DNA of 64,000 nucleotides from Gambelia wislizenii (lineage: Eukaryota; Chordata; Lepidosauria; Squamata; Crotaphytidae). The notes below the pieces were generated by a model. The model did no database searches, was not told the DNA's origin, and worked only from the letters and a program-made list of their open reading frames with translations. The stretch spans positions 158,321,001 to 158,385,000 of the forward strand of contig JAUMIR010000001.1 of NCBI GenBank assembly GCA_030847615.1, written 5' to 3'. The position numbers were made by a program, and so were the translations under genes. Within the stretch, counting starts at the first letter, position 1; each line of letters opens with the position of its first letter. Shown here in pieces: positions 11,501 to 26,500 of the stretch.

Positions 11501-14500
11501 GGCTGCCTGCACCATTTGATGTTGGTGCTTTTTGGACTGGGAGGCTGTTTGACCATTATGTTGACACGTCAGGTGAGACAGCTGCACTAGGTGAGTTGGG
11601 GGCACAGTGGACCCTTTGTATCCACTGGTGTTTGATTCCAGGATTTGCCCCACCCCCACGGATACCGAAATCCATGGATGCTCATCCCATTATATACAAT
11701 GGTGTCGTAAAATGGTGTCCCTTATATAAAACAGCAAAATCAAGGTTTACTGTTTAGAATTTTTTGCAGGGGAATATTTTCAAACCATGGTTGGTTCAAT
11801 CTGTGGATGCAGAATCTTTGGATATGGAGGGCTGACTGATTGATGGATCTGGAGATGGATCCAGTATGGTCTCTTTAGAGATTTGAAGGGTGCCTGGGGT
11901 AACACTGGAACCAGAGCCCATGTGTTCTTCAAACTACTGTGTGACTTTTAGGAGGGAGGTCTTCGTTTGAGGAGGAATTATTCTGGCTCAGGCCTGGTAG
12001 TGTTCGTTGAAAAACAAACAAAACAAGAGGCCATATGTGAAATGTAGGATAGTATGGCATACAGGTGGATTCTGCTCACTCATGAGACCCCTTTAAAATA
12101 TTTAATATCATTTTGTGTGTGTCTCCCTTATTTGTTGCTATTATTGCTGTTTTGCTAGTAATTAATGTTTCCTTGTTCCTTCTTTCTGAAAACCATATTT
12201 TGTTTTGGTTATTTGTGGCTGAAAGCAGAGCCTCAATGATAAATTAGCACAAGTGACCAAAAACTGGCTAAAAATTATTAGGTGTATATGCCAGAAATAC
12301 ATAATGTAATGTGAGAAGCCACCCTTATTGAAGAAGAAACCTCTTGGTTAACAGCCAAAAAAGAGGTCAGTGTAGGATTGACACATGAATAATTCAGATA
12401 AAGAGGCAAAACAGGTCAGAGTGAGGTGGTTTAAGAAAACCTCTGCTAAACTAGTGGCCATTGAGCTGGCACCTGGGTAGAAATTGACCTTTCTTACGAG
12501 AGTCTATTTTTAACATTTGGAACTCCATAACAGAATTCATCAAACTATCTTGGATGTATAGAGATGTTAGAAACCACTAGCATATCTGTATCCCTTTCTC
12601 TTAATTTACCTATGTTTGGCCTTTGTGCATTTGATTATAGGGATTAATACTGTTTATGCCAGGATATGAGAAATTTGCATATGTCACCTATATTCCTATT
12701 TAACCTGATTTGCCTGACTTATTCTTACCTGGCCAGAATATCTTGAACTTGAACAGGTTAATAAAATAAAGAAGTGTCTAGACTTGGTCATAGAGAATTA
12801 AGGATACTGTACTTTAAAGCCCTTTTCCACCACACAGTTATTCCACTTTATTTGGCATGGCTCCATCTTTCCATAGTATGCAGCCATAGCATACTATGTA
12901 TACTATATGTGCTGTAACTGGGTAGCGTGAATGGGCCTCACTCTGCAATGACATTTTGAGATTTTTGCTTGATTCTTGTTCCCAGCTTTTCCTACAACTT
13001 CCTTACATGATTTATTAGCTGAAAGTGACAGTAAAATTCTGGTATCTTAATGCCTTATTTATTGAGGGATCAATGAACATTTCAACCATGAAGGTCTTAG
13101 TTGTGGTGGTAAGTTTTGTGGCTGTCTTTCAGAAATATGCAGCATGACTTCAAAAAGAAGAATTGAGTAAGAATTTCAGTTAACTGTTTTTTGACATCTG
13201 GAAAAAACTGTGCCAGGAGTTGTCCTAATGACTGTTTGAAGACTGAGGGGTGCTGCAGATAACAAAGTCTTAATTGATACATTTAATTTAAACATGTGCT
13301 TCCAAACATGTTAAAAAGACTGGAGGGCTCTTTCATTCACTATACAGTATGGAGGCATGCACTAGAGCAGTGGTTCTTAACCTGTGGTCCATGGACCTCC
13401 AGGGGGCTGTGATGTCCTCACAGGGGGTCCGCGAAGGCTTGAAGGCTGCTCAGCCCACCTCCACCCTGTGTTAGTTTGTAAGCTCAAAAAAAAAAAAAGC
13501 GACAGCTTTTAATGAAGTGACCCTGTTCGGTTGTTGGCATCAGGTGGACAAATCACATGCTGCATGTTTTCCCTCTAGCATTTGCATGTCTTCCAATCTG
13601 TTTTCTTCCACTGCCCAATTTCCTATGGTGGTGGGAAAAAACTGATGCCTTTTTCTTTGAAAACAGGCTGTGCGGGACTTCATATCTTATTTTAAAGGAG
13701 AATCACACTCCAGGGAGTGCACGCCTCCTTAAAAACTAAGACATGCACTACCGTGCATCTTGTTTATGTTTTTTTTTTTAAGGTGAACATTTTGTTGGAA
13801 ATTGAGCAGCAGGAATTGAGCGTGGATCCTGGTTAGTTCCAGAGAGATTCAGCATGGAACTGATGGGTATCTACCTCAGTCTACATTTTCTACCAGAGTG
13901 TGACTGAAGAGTTCAGTAGAGGCAGAGCAAGATACAAAGGGAAGATACCTACATTATGGAAACAGCTGTCCTAGATATGTGTTAAGTGTTTAAATAGGTG
14001 AAAGCTTAACTGTTATTTATGGAATCTTTTTAATCACAGTTTTGTAGAACAGGGTTTCCTGTCAGTACAAGACTTGAACAAGACCCTTAATTTCTGCTTT
14101 GTGGTACCTAAACATGAAGAAATCAACTGCATACTCTTAAGGAAATCTCCCAGAATGTACTGGGGTTTAATTTCCTCAAGCCAAAAAGCAGCCTCTTGAA
14201 TGGCGAAGAGAGAAATTAAAACATAGGCAATGCATGGCAAAATTGCTCTCTTCTGCGTGTAATTGTGTTATTTGTATACTGTGAGATGTGAACATCTGGA
14301 AAACTCTGTTTGGAAACAAATATAGATTTGGACATGGAGTAGAGAAGGTTAAGAGGGGGTATGATAGCTATGTTTAAATATTTGAAGGGATGTCGTATTG
14401 AGGATGGAGCAAGCTTGTTTTCTGCTGCTCCAGAGACTAGGACATGGAGCAGTGGGTTCAAACTACAGGAAAAGAGATTCCATCTAAACATTAGGAAGCA

Positions 14501-17500
14501 TTTCCTGATGGTAAGAGCTGTTGGGCAGTGGAATACAGTGTGTGGTGGAGTCTCCTTCTCGGGAGGTTTTTAAACAGAGGCGGGATGGCCCTCTGTTGGT
14601 GTACTTCGATTATGTTTTCCTGCATGGCAGGGGATTGAACTGGATGGCCCTTGTGGTCTTTTCCAGACTCTGTGATTCTGAGATTCTGTGACACTGAAGC
14701 TCAAATGATGACATGTGCATTGAGAGAAATTATCCCTTTGAAATTTGGTTGATCTATGACCACGGACCATTTGTCTCACGCAAAATAATTGGAAATAGTA
14801 CGTGTGACACTTAAGTAATCTTTGTTGCACTTTTTGTCAGTTCAGAATAGTTTCTTCAGCATCTCATAAGAATATAGGAAGAGACATGCTGGATGAGACC
14901 AAAGGCCTATCTAGACATCTTCCTCACGCCTTTTAGTACAGAACCTATAGATTTATTTTGGTCAGAAAACCACCTGGAAAACTTCCACTTCCCAGTTCTT
15001 AACTGTGTGAGGAACATATTGTACTTCACAGTATATAGTGTTAACTATATAGTATCTTTATCTAAGCAACAGGATTGAAATCATAGTTATTAGCGGAGGT
15101 GTTGACCATCATTGAATGGTGCATCCCCATGTCTTGAGAGCTTTTGTCACTATGCTGACACTGACACTTCTAGACATTGTTATGATAAAAGCTTTCAGGG
15201 AGTAGAGTTCATTTCAGAGTTCAGAGTTTATGAATACAGTAGGACTCCATATCCACTGATTCATTATTCACTGATTCAGTTATCCACAGGACATAAAACA
15301 GCACACCTACCATACCGTCTTCCTAGAAAACATGTCATCTCTAGCCATTTTCTAGGTCCTCCAAGGCAACTCTATGGTATTTTAAACCGGAAGTCCCATT
15401 ATTTTCAATGGTGTTTACTATTATCCATGGTTTTCAGTAGCCACGCCCTCCTCCAAACCAATCCCAAGCAGATAAGGGGGTCCTCCTGTAATACATTTCT
15501 TAGTGTAAGGTAAAGTAAAACATTTTTCTCTCCCCCCGACTTTTGCTGCTGCTGCCACTGCCATCATTTTGCTGAAACATACTATAATTACCTCTCTGGA
15601 GAAATAATCAATTATAGATTTTGTGTAATTTATTTTATGCAACCAAGCTATCTTATATTTGACACACTTAGGAGTGATCAAAAGGCCTCAGCAAAAATTA
15701 GACTGCTGGTGGAGCAGAAGTCCTAATCATTGCAAGACTTTCATTGCTTTTCATATTTTAACCAGTTGAGATGCCAGTGTCCCTCAGAACAAGAGTGACT
15801 AATGTGTGGCCCTCCCAATGCTGTTGCATTACATCTCCCAGCATTCCCCATTGGCTATGCTTTCCAGGGCTGATAGGACTTACAGCCCAGTTACCTGTGG
15901 ATGGCCACAAGTTGTCCACCCCATCCTACGTGATAAACTGGTCAGTTTGTTTTAATTCTCACATTTGTCAAACAAGAGTCACTATTCCAACCAAACAACA
16001 TGGTCAGTTCATATTAATGAAACCTTCAGTATAAATACTAAGTGCTCAAGTACTTCACATAATTTCTGAGTAATTTTTACAGTAGTTCTGTAAAATTGTA
16101 ATGGCATTGTCATCTGTATTTTAAGAGCTTGGAGGGAGTCATAGAGACAAAGGCCAACTAACGTGGACTGGTTTATAGAATTAGCAGTATCAAGTGGTAA
16201 AGGTTCCCCCACAGGAATAAAATCTTTACATGTCATGAGGGAAGCTGTACTTTTCTAGATGCAGAGAATTGTATTGTTTTTCTCCTTCCTGGAACATTCA
16301 GTCATAAAACTTTCTACAAAAACTTTCTCCAAAAGATTTCATACTCAGGAGAAACTCTGTGCTCCATTCTCCTGTCTGCATAAACTGATTTACATGGTTA
16401 TACTGAGACTGAATCTATGTGGCTCAAAACTACTGTACTATTCCTGCTCTGAAGGTGGACACTTCTTCTACAGGCTCTGAATGTTTACATAACAACTTCT
16501 GAATCCGTATGAAATGGGTCAGCATAATACTACATTGAAAAGCAAAAAGGAAATAGTAGTGAACCATGACTGAGAGCCAGCAGCCAATTAGTGGCTGTTA
16601 ATTGTGGGTGACTTAATAGTTCTGCCCTCAAATTGTCTGCGTTGTGCCCTTTTGTAAGCATAGCTTGTATATTTAGCCCTTGGTGTCATATGAATCATAC
16701 AAATGATTGCTAATGTACTAATTCTTAGGTTAAAAGAACCATTTATTATGAGATAGTTGGTTTATTTAATAAATTAATTTTTTAACCAGAAGTTGTTATT
16801 TACACATGCAGCATGTTAACTAACCTGATGAAAATTGTAATGAAAGCAAATGCTAACACTGTAAATAGAACTACAGCTTGTCAAGAACCATTTGTTCCCT
16901 AATGAAAATAAAGTGACAAAGGGACAATAATTTTTCCAATATTATAAAAAATCTACTATATGAATCCATTGCTACATCTTTTGCTTTAGTGGGTTTTTAT
17001 TTTTATGTTCGTTTGTTAAGAAATGATGATATATACAGTATAAATACTTATTATTATTATTATTATTAGGTACAGATATTAAGACTTAGTTACCCACTTG
17101 AACATATTTTAAAATATATATAATAAAAAGAACTAGTAGAGTAAATATGTTTATACTGTTACAAGAAATACACCTTAACAATGTTTGCAAATAATATTTC
17201 AGTTGAATATTACAGCTCAATAAATACCCACAAAAGTGGACAAAACATTTATTATGACTGGCTCCCTTTGAAGTGATTCTTTGGCTTGTTGGGTAGTGAA
17301 CCAAACTTGTTGTTTTGAAGAAAAAATCAGAACTTCATACAAAGGACAGCTGTGTGTGACAAACAGCATATCTCTAAAGACTGCAAGAACTGTTTTATTT
17401 ATAAGCTGTGAGTTCAATCATTAGAGGCTTCCTTAATCTTCCATATACAGTAGGACCCCCTTATCTGCAGAACCAATATCTGTGGTTTCAGTTATCTGCA

Positions 17501-20500
17501 GGACACAAAACAGCACACCTACCATAGAGTATTCCTAGAAAATGCCTAGAGAGGCATCCTCTCTAGATGTTTTCTTGGTCCTCCAAGGCAACTCTGTGGT
17601 ATTTTAAACCAGAAGTCCCATTTTTTTCAATGGTGTTCACTGTTATCTGTGGTTTTCAGTTTCCACGGGAGGCCCAGGAACCAATGCCCCATGGATCCAG
17701 CAGTCCTACTGTAGTTATTTGAAAACCTTTGATAATGATGGTAACTTGACAAAGTTTAAACCATATAGCATAATATCCCATCTTTTCTGGCCAAGGACCT
17801 GCACTAAAACTGATTATATTTATTTTAAAATTAATAGTGCCATTTGAAATTAAGAAAGCTGATTGCATAGGAATAGCATGAGAATCTTCTTTAAGGCAAT
17901 TTCTTTAGCCCCTGAATAAAAATGTTACCTTTTCCCCAGTAAAAAATAAAAGATATTCCTTTTCTCAGTTCTTAAAGTTAAGACATGGTTGTACTAAAAT
18001 TCCATTTAAACCCATATTGCAAATTCTTGTTCTCCATTTACAAGGATTCCAGTGCCCAGTAACTCTCCTGTTGAACAATCTTTTGGATATTGCCTATTTA
18101 TTAGCATAACAACCATTTCACTTTTATCTCCAAGCAAAATACATTACTGTTGTTGTGTGCCTTCAAGTCGGTTCCAACATATGACTTGCCCAAGGTCACC
18201 CAGTGGGTTTTCATGATTGAACGGGGATTCAAACCCTGGTTTCCAGACTTCTGGTCTAACACACAAACCACTAATATCCCCTTGTTTGTTTCTTCCTAAA
18301 TCATGTGTACTAACATTAAGTTGGCTTGGCTATTCTCATTTTTATTCTCTCTCTAGTTCATTTACTTTCCTTTAAAATGTCAAAATGGAGCATGATGCTT
18401 CTGAAATGACCAAATTCCAAAGAGTAGTCCTGTTAGTCACAGTGTCAATCTAGAACTAATATTCATGAAATTTGGGAATGCCAACTGACTTCATTCTTTC
18501 ATAAATTTAAATAACATTCTAGCATAAAGAAAAGGGGTTCTGTTGGTCAAATATTGTGGTCAAATAGACCACAGTGTAATCTTAACTTTAAAGAAATAAA
18601 ATATACTAGCTAGACCTGGTGTACCATACACCATTAAAAAAACTCCCTCCAAAATGCCCGGTAGACCTCATGCCTGGTTGCCTAGGTCCTGTCACAGTGA
18701 CAACAGCGGCGTCCCGCTGCCATTTGTCTGCCTGGGTTCTGTCGCAGCGGCAGCAGCGGTGACTCACCACCGCCACCAGTTGACTGCCTGGGTCCCATTG
18801 CAATAGGAATAGAAATTATATTACTGTGTAGACTTAAATCATAAGTGGGAATTGTGCAGCCATGAGACGTTGGTCAACTGGAAAGGCTTGTACCCATAGT
18901 AACTATAGCCAACACTGTAGCACATTGTTTGGTCACTCCCAGTATACAGATTATCCATGAGTGGCAGGAGAGGATTGTGTGGTGGAGAGGGAATTTGCAT
19001 GTGGGTGGTGATTGGCTGAGGGAGTGACAGGAGGGATCCTAAGCAGCCAGTCAGCACACTGAAAGAGGCAACATTCCTAAACCCATTGTACATACCCAAG
19101 AGGCAAAATACCTACCTACCTAAGGCCATTGTGCACACTCAAGCATTTACTATATTGGCAAGGACCTGATAAATGTAGATTCTATTATGGTTTGTTTTTT
19201 GTTCTTATACAGGCATGACCTCTGAAGACTAACAATGCCTATGATGGTCTCATAGTTTCCCGATAACCTTATTTATGTACATGTTGCACATAAACCTTGC
19301 TTCCTACGTCTTTATGCAATAATTGCCATCAAGTTGAATGAGGACAAATATAAACCCATATTGTACCACAGAAGAACAGAAATCAGCCAGATCATCATTT
19401 TGAAAAAGCATGGTCTCAAATAGCCCTAATTTTGAAAATGTCCACATTTTGCGGCTGATTAGGTACAAAAAATAAAAAATAAAGGCAGATATGGACTTGT
19501 AGGTTGTGGGAGACCTATCTTGGCAAGCCATGCATGTGAAAAAGATCTAGGCTTCTTAGCAGATCAGGAGCTGCATATGACCCATTGGAAAAGTTTTGCA
19601 TATCTTGTAAAACATATGTGTATTGATCTGTTGCAGTAACTCTTGCTAAAGTGTATGCTGGTGATTTGGCCTAAATATGCAAAAGGCACCAGATCCCATC
19701 TGATCTTGGAAGCTAAACAGAGTGAGCCCTCGTTAGTACTTGGATGGGAGATTGCCAACAAATACCAAGTGCTGTAGGCTATATAGTCGGTCCTCAAACT
19801 TTCGTGAGGGTTAGTGGCGTACGACCCCTATGTAAGTGGAAAAACCATGAATATAGGTCTGCTATTTTTTTACCTGAGAAAACACTTCTCTAAGCATTTG
19901 TAGGTCCTCCAGCATGATTCTATGATATGCTTCCACTGGAAGTTGACCATAAGAGTCACGCTGGAAGACCTAGAGATTTCTAGAGAAGTGTTGTTACCTG
20001 AAGAGGTGGGGGTGCTTTAGAGCCACAGTCATGATACCAAAACTACTGTATATTAATATTTGGGGAATTATCACTAGCTTAAAGGGAATGCTGCGAGAGG
20101 TGGGTAACTTTGGGACCTTTTCACCTGTGTACCAGTATTAACTGCAGAGAATTCCAGGTTATAGTGAAATAAAAATGTTTTTATTAGAAATATCACAAAA
20201 AGTAATTACACATGCTCATAAGAACCTCACAAGGCTATTGAAAAGTTTAAGGCAGGAAAGTTGGCTAGAGGAATAGATTCAGGAAACAGGGTGATAGTTA
20301 CCAGTCTCAAAGAGTAGCAAAGTGCTCAGAAGTCTGTGGGTGGCACTGGAAGTGCCGATCTGGGGGCACACTGAGAAAGAGAGTATCCAGGTCTCATCCA
20401 CAGTGGCACACTTTACTGTTGTTTAGGCTGGAATATTTATAACCCATTTCATGCCTTTAAGGCACATTTTGGCTACAACAATGGCTAAATGATTCTCTCA

Positions 20501-23500
20501 TGGGAGGAACAAAGGAGAACAGGAGCAGGGGGGTCTAAGGGATACTTCCTGGGGATTTGGGTTGCGTAGGTCACTTGATTGTTTAGGATGTGTGACTCAT
20601 GGCCAAGGAGTCCAAGAAGAAATTAGCACATACCTCCTTAATGGTGTTGTTTACTAGGGGCTCCACTAGCTTGGGTGTGTTTGCTAAAATATTTCTGAGA
20701 CATCTTCCAAGGTCCTTGTGACCTCTGTTTGACCTCACTTTGGCTCATCCCAGTCTACTAGACCTCTTGAAGTGTCCAATATTGCCAATTATGAGATATT
20801 ACCAGGTGAAGGGGTAGTAGAACATGGTAACAGTGTTCTGTCTAGGAATGTTTAGGTCCTCCAGCACAACTCTGTGGTCAACCTCTGGTGGAAGCATACC
20901 ATAGAATCACACTGGAGGACCTAGAAAATGTCTAGAGAAAAAGATATGAACGGTAGTAATCTGCAAATAAGCAAATGTGCAAATGTTTAACCCACAAATG
21001 TGGAGGGGTGGTTGTATTTCAGAGGAAGGAACTGGCAAAACTACCTCTGAGTATTCCTTACCTAAGAAAACCATATTTTCATTCATGGGGTTGACATAAG
21101 TCAACAGGGGATTTGAAGGCACATATGCGCACACGCGCACACACGCACATACACACAGTGTATACTGAAATTCTCTATGTATCTATAAGTGATCTGTGTT
21201 AACAAATTATTACAATTAACCATATGACATGCACTGGGATTTAATTGGATACATTTATATTCCATTTTTCATCTAAAAATAAAAGTGGTAATGTTGCTTA
21301 CAATGAAAACCAATACAAGATTATTAAGTTGTCATAGAAAAAGATGCATTGTTGTGATACTTCATATGGAAGGGCTAGAAATGTAACCAAACAGAAGGAT
21401 TATGGGCAGGTAAGCCAGTTGTATCACTTCAAAAATCTTTAGCAGTAATAGCAACAAAATGTATATAGCAATAAAATATATAATTTTTTTTAACTGTGTA
21501 TAACTTACTGCTGCACTGTTATAGAATAGCAAGGACTGCTGCCACACTGCAGAAATAATACAATTTGACACTGCTTTAACTATTATGGCTCCATCCTATG
21601 GAATCCTGGGATTTTTACTTTGTTCCGACGCCAGAGCTCTCTAACAGGGAAGGCTAAATATCTCACAAAACTACAAATCCCAGAATTCTGTAGCATTGAG
21701 CCATGGCAGTTAAAGCAGTGTCAAACTGCATTATTTCTGTAGTGTGTCAGAAGAGTGGGCTTGAGAGGGGACTAAATGTCTAGGAGTCTGAAACCAGGTA
21801 GTTTGGATTGGTGGTACTTGAAAACAAACTTCTGTCATTAAACTGGGTGGTGAAAAACTAGGGTTAGAGCAGAAGAGCATCAAACAATTCCTAATAATTT
21901 AAATACTGGTAGAAAGGAAGGGCTATTTATGATCCCTATACAGAGAAACCAAAATATAGACAGGGGACATATGAGAGCAGACTTGTGAACAGCACTGCAT
22001 AGAGGTCAGCTGAGGCAAACTCAACCTATGCTTCAGTACTTAAAACTTTTAGATATTATGGAAGGTGCTAGAGGCTTGGAAATTCCCATGTTGCTCTGAT
22101 TATCTTTTACTTTACTGAAAAGAAAGTAAAAAAGTAGAAAACCTAATTAGGACAATGTTTCTGTGTCTTGTTATGGAGCTGAATTCCTTCTTTATATTCA
22201 CCGCTTTCCATCATGCCTGCTAACTCATCCTTTATGTGGCTATTTATTTATTTATTTTTGCTCTAGATACAAAATGCCATGCTGGGCCCTAACACTGACC
22301 TTTTAGATAAGGTTGTCATTGGTGCAATGTTCCTCAAACTGTGGGCTAGCACACAAGCAGGACAGAACAGAAAACCATTTTGTAGAGCTGATAAATGATT
22401 CCATGAATTCTTGTTATTTTCTTCATATTAAATCTTAAATTGAAGGAGAACAGCTGTTCATTTTTTCTGGTGGCAATGCGAGTGAGACACATTTGACTCA
22501 AACTATAAAGATAGATCTAATATTACATTTTTCAGGAAACAGCCTTACAATTAGTGTATTTTTCAGGAGTCTCAGTTCTGAGAGTGAGGAATTTGGCAAT
22601 TTCCAGTTTAATCTAGCTTTTGATACACAGATATTTGTAGGCTGGTAGCAGAAGTCTTGTATGCAAGTTCCTCTAAGGACAAGTTTGGACATGCCATGGA
22701 TTGTGTCCCTGGGAGAGAGAGAGAGAGCGAAGTTCTGCCTGGTTCAGACAACATAATAAACCATAGAGCAAAGCTTCATGATTTAGATGTACCTGTTACT
22801 AGCAGGAACAGTTACTGAGCAGTGTGCACCAGCATACTGTTTGTACACAGTAAACCAGAGTTCCTGGCATTTGCTGGCTTGGCATTTTGTGTAAATGTGA
22901 CCTACAAGTAGTATAACAGCCTTTCGGTGAAACTTATTTACTTACTGAATCTTGTTCTTGAGATGTCAAGGAAAAGCAAGGGAGACAGTTCACTAAAGAG
23001 GAACAGATCTGTCAGTTTTGGTTTCTAATTTATCATATCTTAAGTTGCTTTGTTCTAAACTTCAAGGCTGTTTACATTTGCATTAGAATTTATGTATATT
23101 TATTTGTTCATAGATAATCATTTGTTCAAAAGAGTGAAATTAGTCAAGCTCACATTTTAAAGCAAACCGAATGAATTATGTACTCCACCATATTTAGTTG
23201 GGACAGAATTATATCCACTTACTTGCCAAGTTGAGTGGCAGTTTCTCTGCAGAGCAGCAAATCTGCCAGGATCTTTTGGCTGTTGTATTGTTCCTTTCCT
23301 GAAGCCAAACACTTCTTGGGTCCAGAGAAAGAAAGAAAAGATACTATTTCAGGATTTCTATCTCCAGATGTGTTACCGTTCCTGGCTTGGAAAAATAGTC
23401 ATTGCAGTAATACATGGTTTCCACTGGACTGCCAAAGAATTGTCTCTTGAAGGTATCCTGTCCTATCTGTCCTATCTGTTGGTTGTTTTTAGATCAGTCT

Positions 23501-26500
23501 GTAGCAAGTGAATTAAGTTTAAAATGTTATTGTTGCTGTCAGGTTTAGGTTAGACAAGGAAGAAATAAAAAGGTGTTAAATAGCGAATGAAGACAGTTTA
23601 GTAGGAATACAACAGTACCACGAAGTTGTAACTGTTTGTTATATAACTGTTTTTTTCTTGAGACAACTGGTTTTTTCTGCTGGGATGACGGTCCTTCTCC
23701 AGTACCAAAGATGGAGCTGCCTCCAGGGCTTGTCTTTAGAGCCTGGCTGCTCCTGCTCCACTGCAGGTTATGGCCAGGAGGTAATCCTATGGTGTTGAGA
23801 ATAGAAGGGAGGGAGAAAAAGGCAGAAAATAATGTAAACTTGTGTGAAGAACTGGCAGTGGATAATGTCCCTAAAATGTTGGTATTGTCTCTTCATGGAA
23901 TAAGTAAGGCATACTAATATGGTCACTTGTTTTGCTTGCAGCTTAATTGCTGAGTTTTCCCCTTGCTTTGTCTATGGACCTTATCAGACAAGCCCCTGAA
24001 AATGATCTTTTGCTGGCATAAAAAATCCATTTTATGCTAGCAATTGAATGCCCCCTGCCGCACTTACCTGCCCTCCCGTCCAAAGGCTTCCCAGCAATGA
24101 AAGAGGAAGTAAATGGAGCTCCGTTCACTTCCTCATTCAAAGTTCCGTGGATTCTTGTGAGAAGATGCTCGCATGGGAAATCCAAAACCAACAAAAATAA
24201 GGGACAAGAAGTAACAGAAAGCACATACACATACTTTAAAAATCCCAAGTAACCTGGGGAAGGTGATAAAAAGTGTGTCACCTACCTGGGTGTTAAGTTT
24301 TCACCTGGAAGTGTTCTGGCTGGTCCGGCCATTCACGAGGTATGTACATGGAAAAAAAGATGCGAGGTTACACATGCTGGCTATGCCAGCAAAAAACAAA
24401 CCAAAAAACACAACATGGGGGATTAAAAACTACAGGTTTTGGAGGGGACATAACCATGAAAGGGCGACGTTGTCTGATATGCACACCCTTTCACAGTTAT
24501 ATGGTGTCATTATCATGCCATTTTGTGTGCATCTGATAAAGTCCTTTATGAAGTCAAAATTTCCTGTGGGGAGGTTGTTTAAAGGGGTGTTTTCTGAGTT
24601 AATTTGAACATGAATTACTTCCATTGCTTCCTCTAATTCCCCTGTAGGTAGCAACACTGTATGTCAAGATCTACACATAATCTAATATATCAGCTGTTCT
24701 TGCTTTTAAGGATTAATAACTGTCTTTGCCTGATTGCATGGTTGCTCTCAGTGGATGCACTACAAAATAGGTTCTTATTTGACTCTTGGTTTTTATTTTA
24801 TTTTATTTTTTGGCAATGTGAATTCAATTGAGTAAATACTGACAGATGAGTGCTTGTCTAACTGAAGCAAGCATATATTTTTCAGATAGGAAGCAGTCAT
24901 TTTTTCCTTCTATAGGGTTAAAAAAAGCACTCTTTTCATTCGCCTTTCTCTTTAAACTACAGATGCTAATCAAACAGCAACACAGTTGGTTTACTAAGAA
25001 TAAAAACCCCAGGATTCAGTCAGGCCTACCACTAGCAGAAAGGAATACCCACGTCAGATAGCTGATGCTGGGAGGCAGAGTTAGGTGTTCCTCTGGTCAT
25101 TTTCCAAAGCCCCACCTGGCAATTTCCTCCGACTTGGTACATGCTGTTCTTTGTTCATGTGGTACATTCTGGGTCTACCACTGCAGCTTTGGTTGGAGTA
25201 GAAAGCAAGTACCCACTGAAGCAGTGGCTGAGCTGTTGGAGGACACTGTTGGGTATGTCACATGGCCTGCCTTGTGCCCCCAAAGCTAATCTGTTGCCCT
25301 CAGGTGTAGTGGATGATGCTGGCCTAATGCCAGGGTCAGACTAAAACCCAGCTGCTGCTCTGGTCAGCCTCTGTACTCAGAATGCAACGGAAGCACCATC
25401 TCATTCTTTGCTTCAGGCAGCAAAATATTTTGGGCTAGTGTAGACCTGTTTTCGGTAGCTGCTCTTACTTTTGTAAGACAAGCTGTATTTTCTATGTTTC
25501 AAAATACAAGAAATATTATACTTCTTAGGTCTGAAGTGTAATTCTAGGAAACGTTCACTGCTATTGAGGACTGTTTACTAGAATGATTCTGTCTGATCCT
25601 ATTTCATTTGTAACCTGGTAGTTTAGAAATGTGGTTATTGTTATTTTATATGTATATATTATTTTGTATGTTATAATATTAGTACTTATCAATGTGCTTG
25701 TTTGTTGATGATTTTGTTTCTTACTTTTATTTTTTACCTGCTTGAAATAGTCTGAAGACTTATTCAATAAAGTATCTATTCTGTCTGTTTCATTAGTAAC
25801 CTGGTAGTTTAGAAATATGTGTTTGAAGAATTCATACAAAGCCAATTGCATGGTTATAGGACTTTACCACCCCAGTAATTAGCAACTAAAATATATAGCT
25901 GAACAGAGTGCTGATAAGAAAACAAAATATGTCTCAGCTACTCATTTGATAGTTATCTGAAGTGACTTTAAATTATGACAGATCTCCAAGTCCATATTGA
26001 TCTCTATGCTCGCAAACTAATTTGCAATAATAGCATTTCCTAAATGATCACTTTTGTAGATGCCATCATTATGCGCATGAGTTAATTCTAGAGCGTAACA
26101 GTTAGCTTAAATCAGCAGTTTAAATTGCTTCACAGTAGTACACCTTATAATTTTTATATTGTTCTTCTGCTCACTGGGGAAGAAATAAAAATAAACATTA
26201 CATTAAAAATAAGGTGCAGAATTACAAAAACTGGGCATTTAAAATAGTTATTAAAAATGGCAATTACTATATTTTCCACAGGGGAACACTAATAAAGTTT
26301 CAACAAAAGCAATTGTAATATAAACAGGGTGGAATGATTTCATTTGGCTAATGATATTAAGTTATATTTGTTGTTTGCTTAACAAGCACACACACACACA
26401 AACTAGTGGTTCACAATTCTTAAGAATCTAAAGAAATAGGTAAAAATAAGAACCACAACAAAAATGCAGCCAATTTGGATATTAAAATGTTAATATTGAA

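Noticed and set aside
19668..19786. A functional 5S rRNA gene
   Set aside because: Many substitutions within the internal control region and the lack of a clean T-run terminator after GTAGGCT argue against it.
20070..20830. A possible solo LTR containing AATAAA-like signals
   Set aside because: I could not find matching TG...CA ends or a target duplication.
23636..24281. Short open frames around 23.6-24.3 kb
   Set aside because: Mirror-image peptides on the two strands come from a foldback sequence, not from coding.
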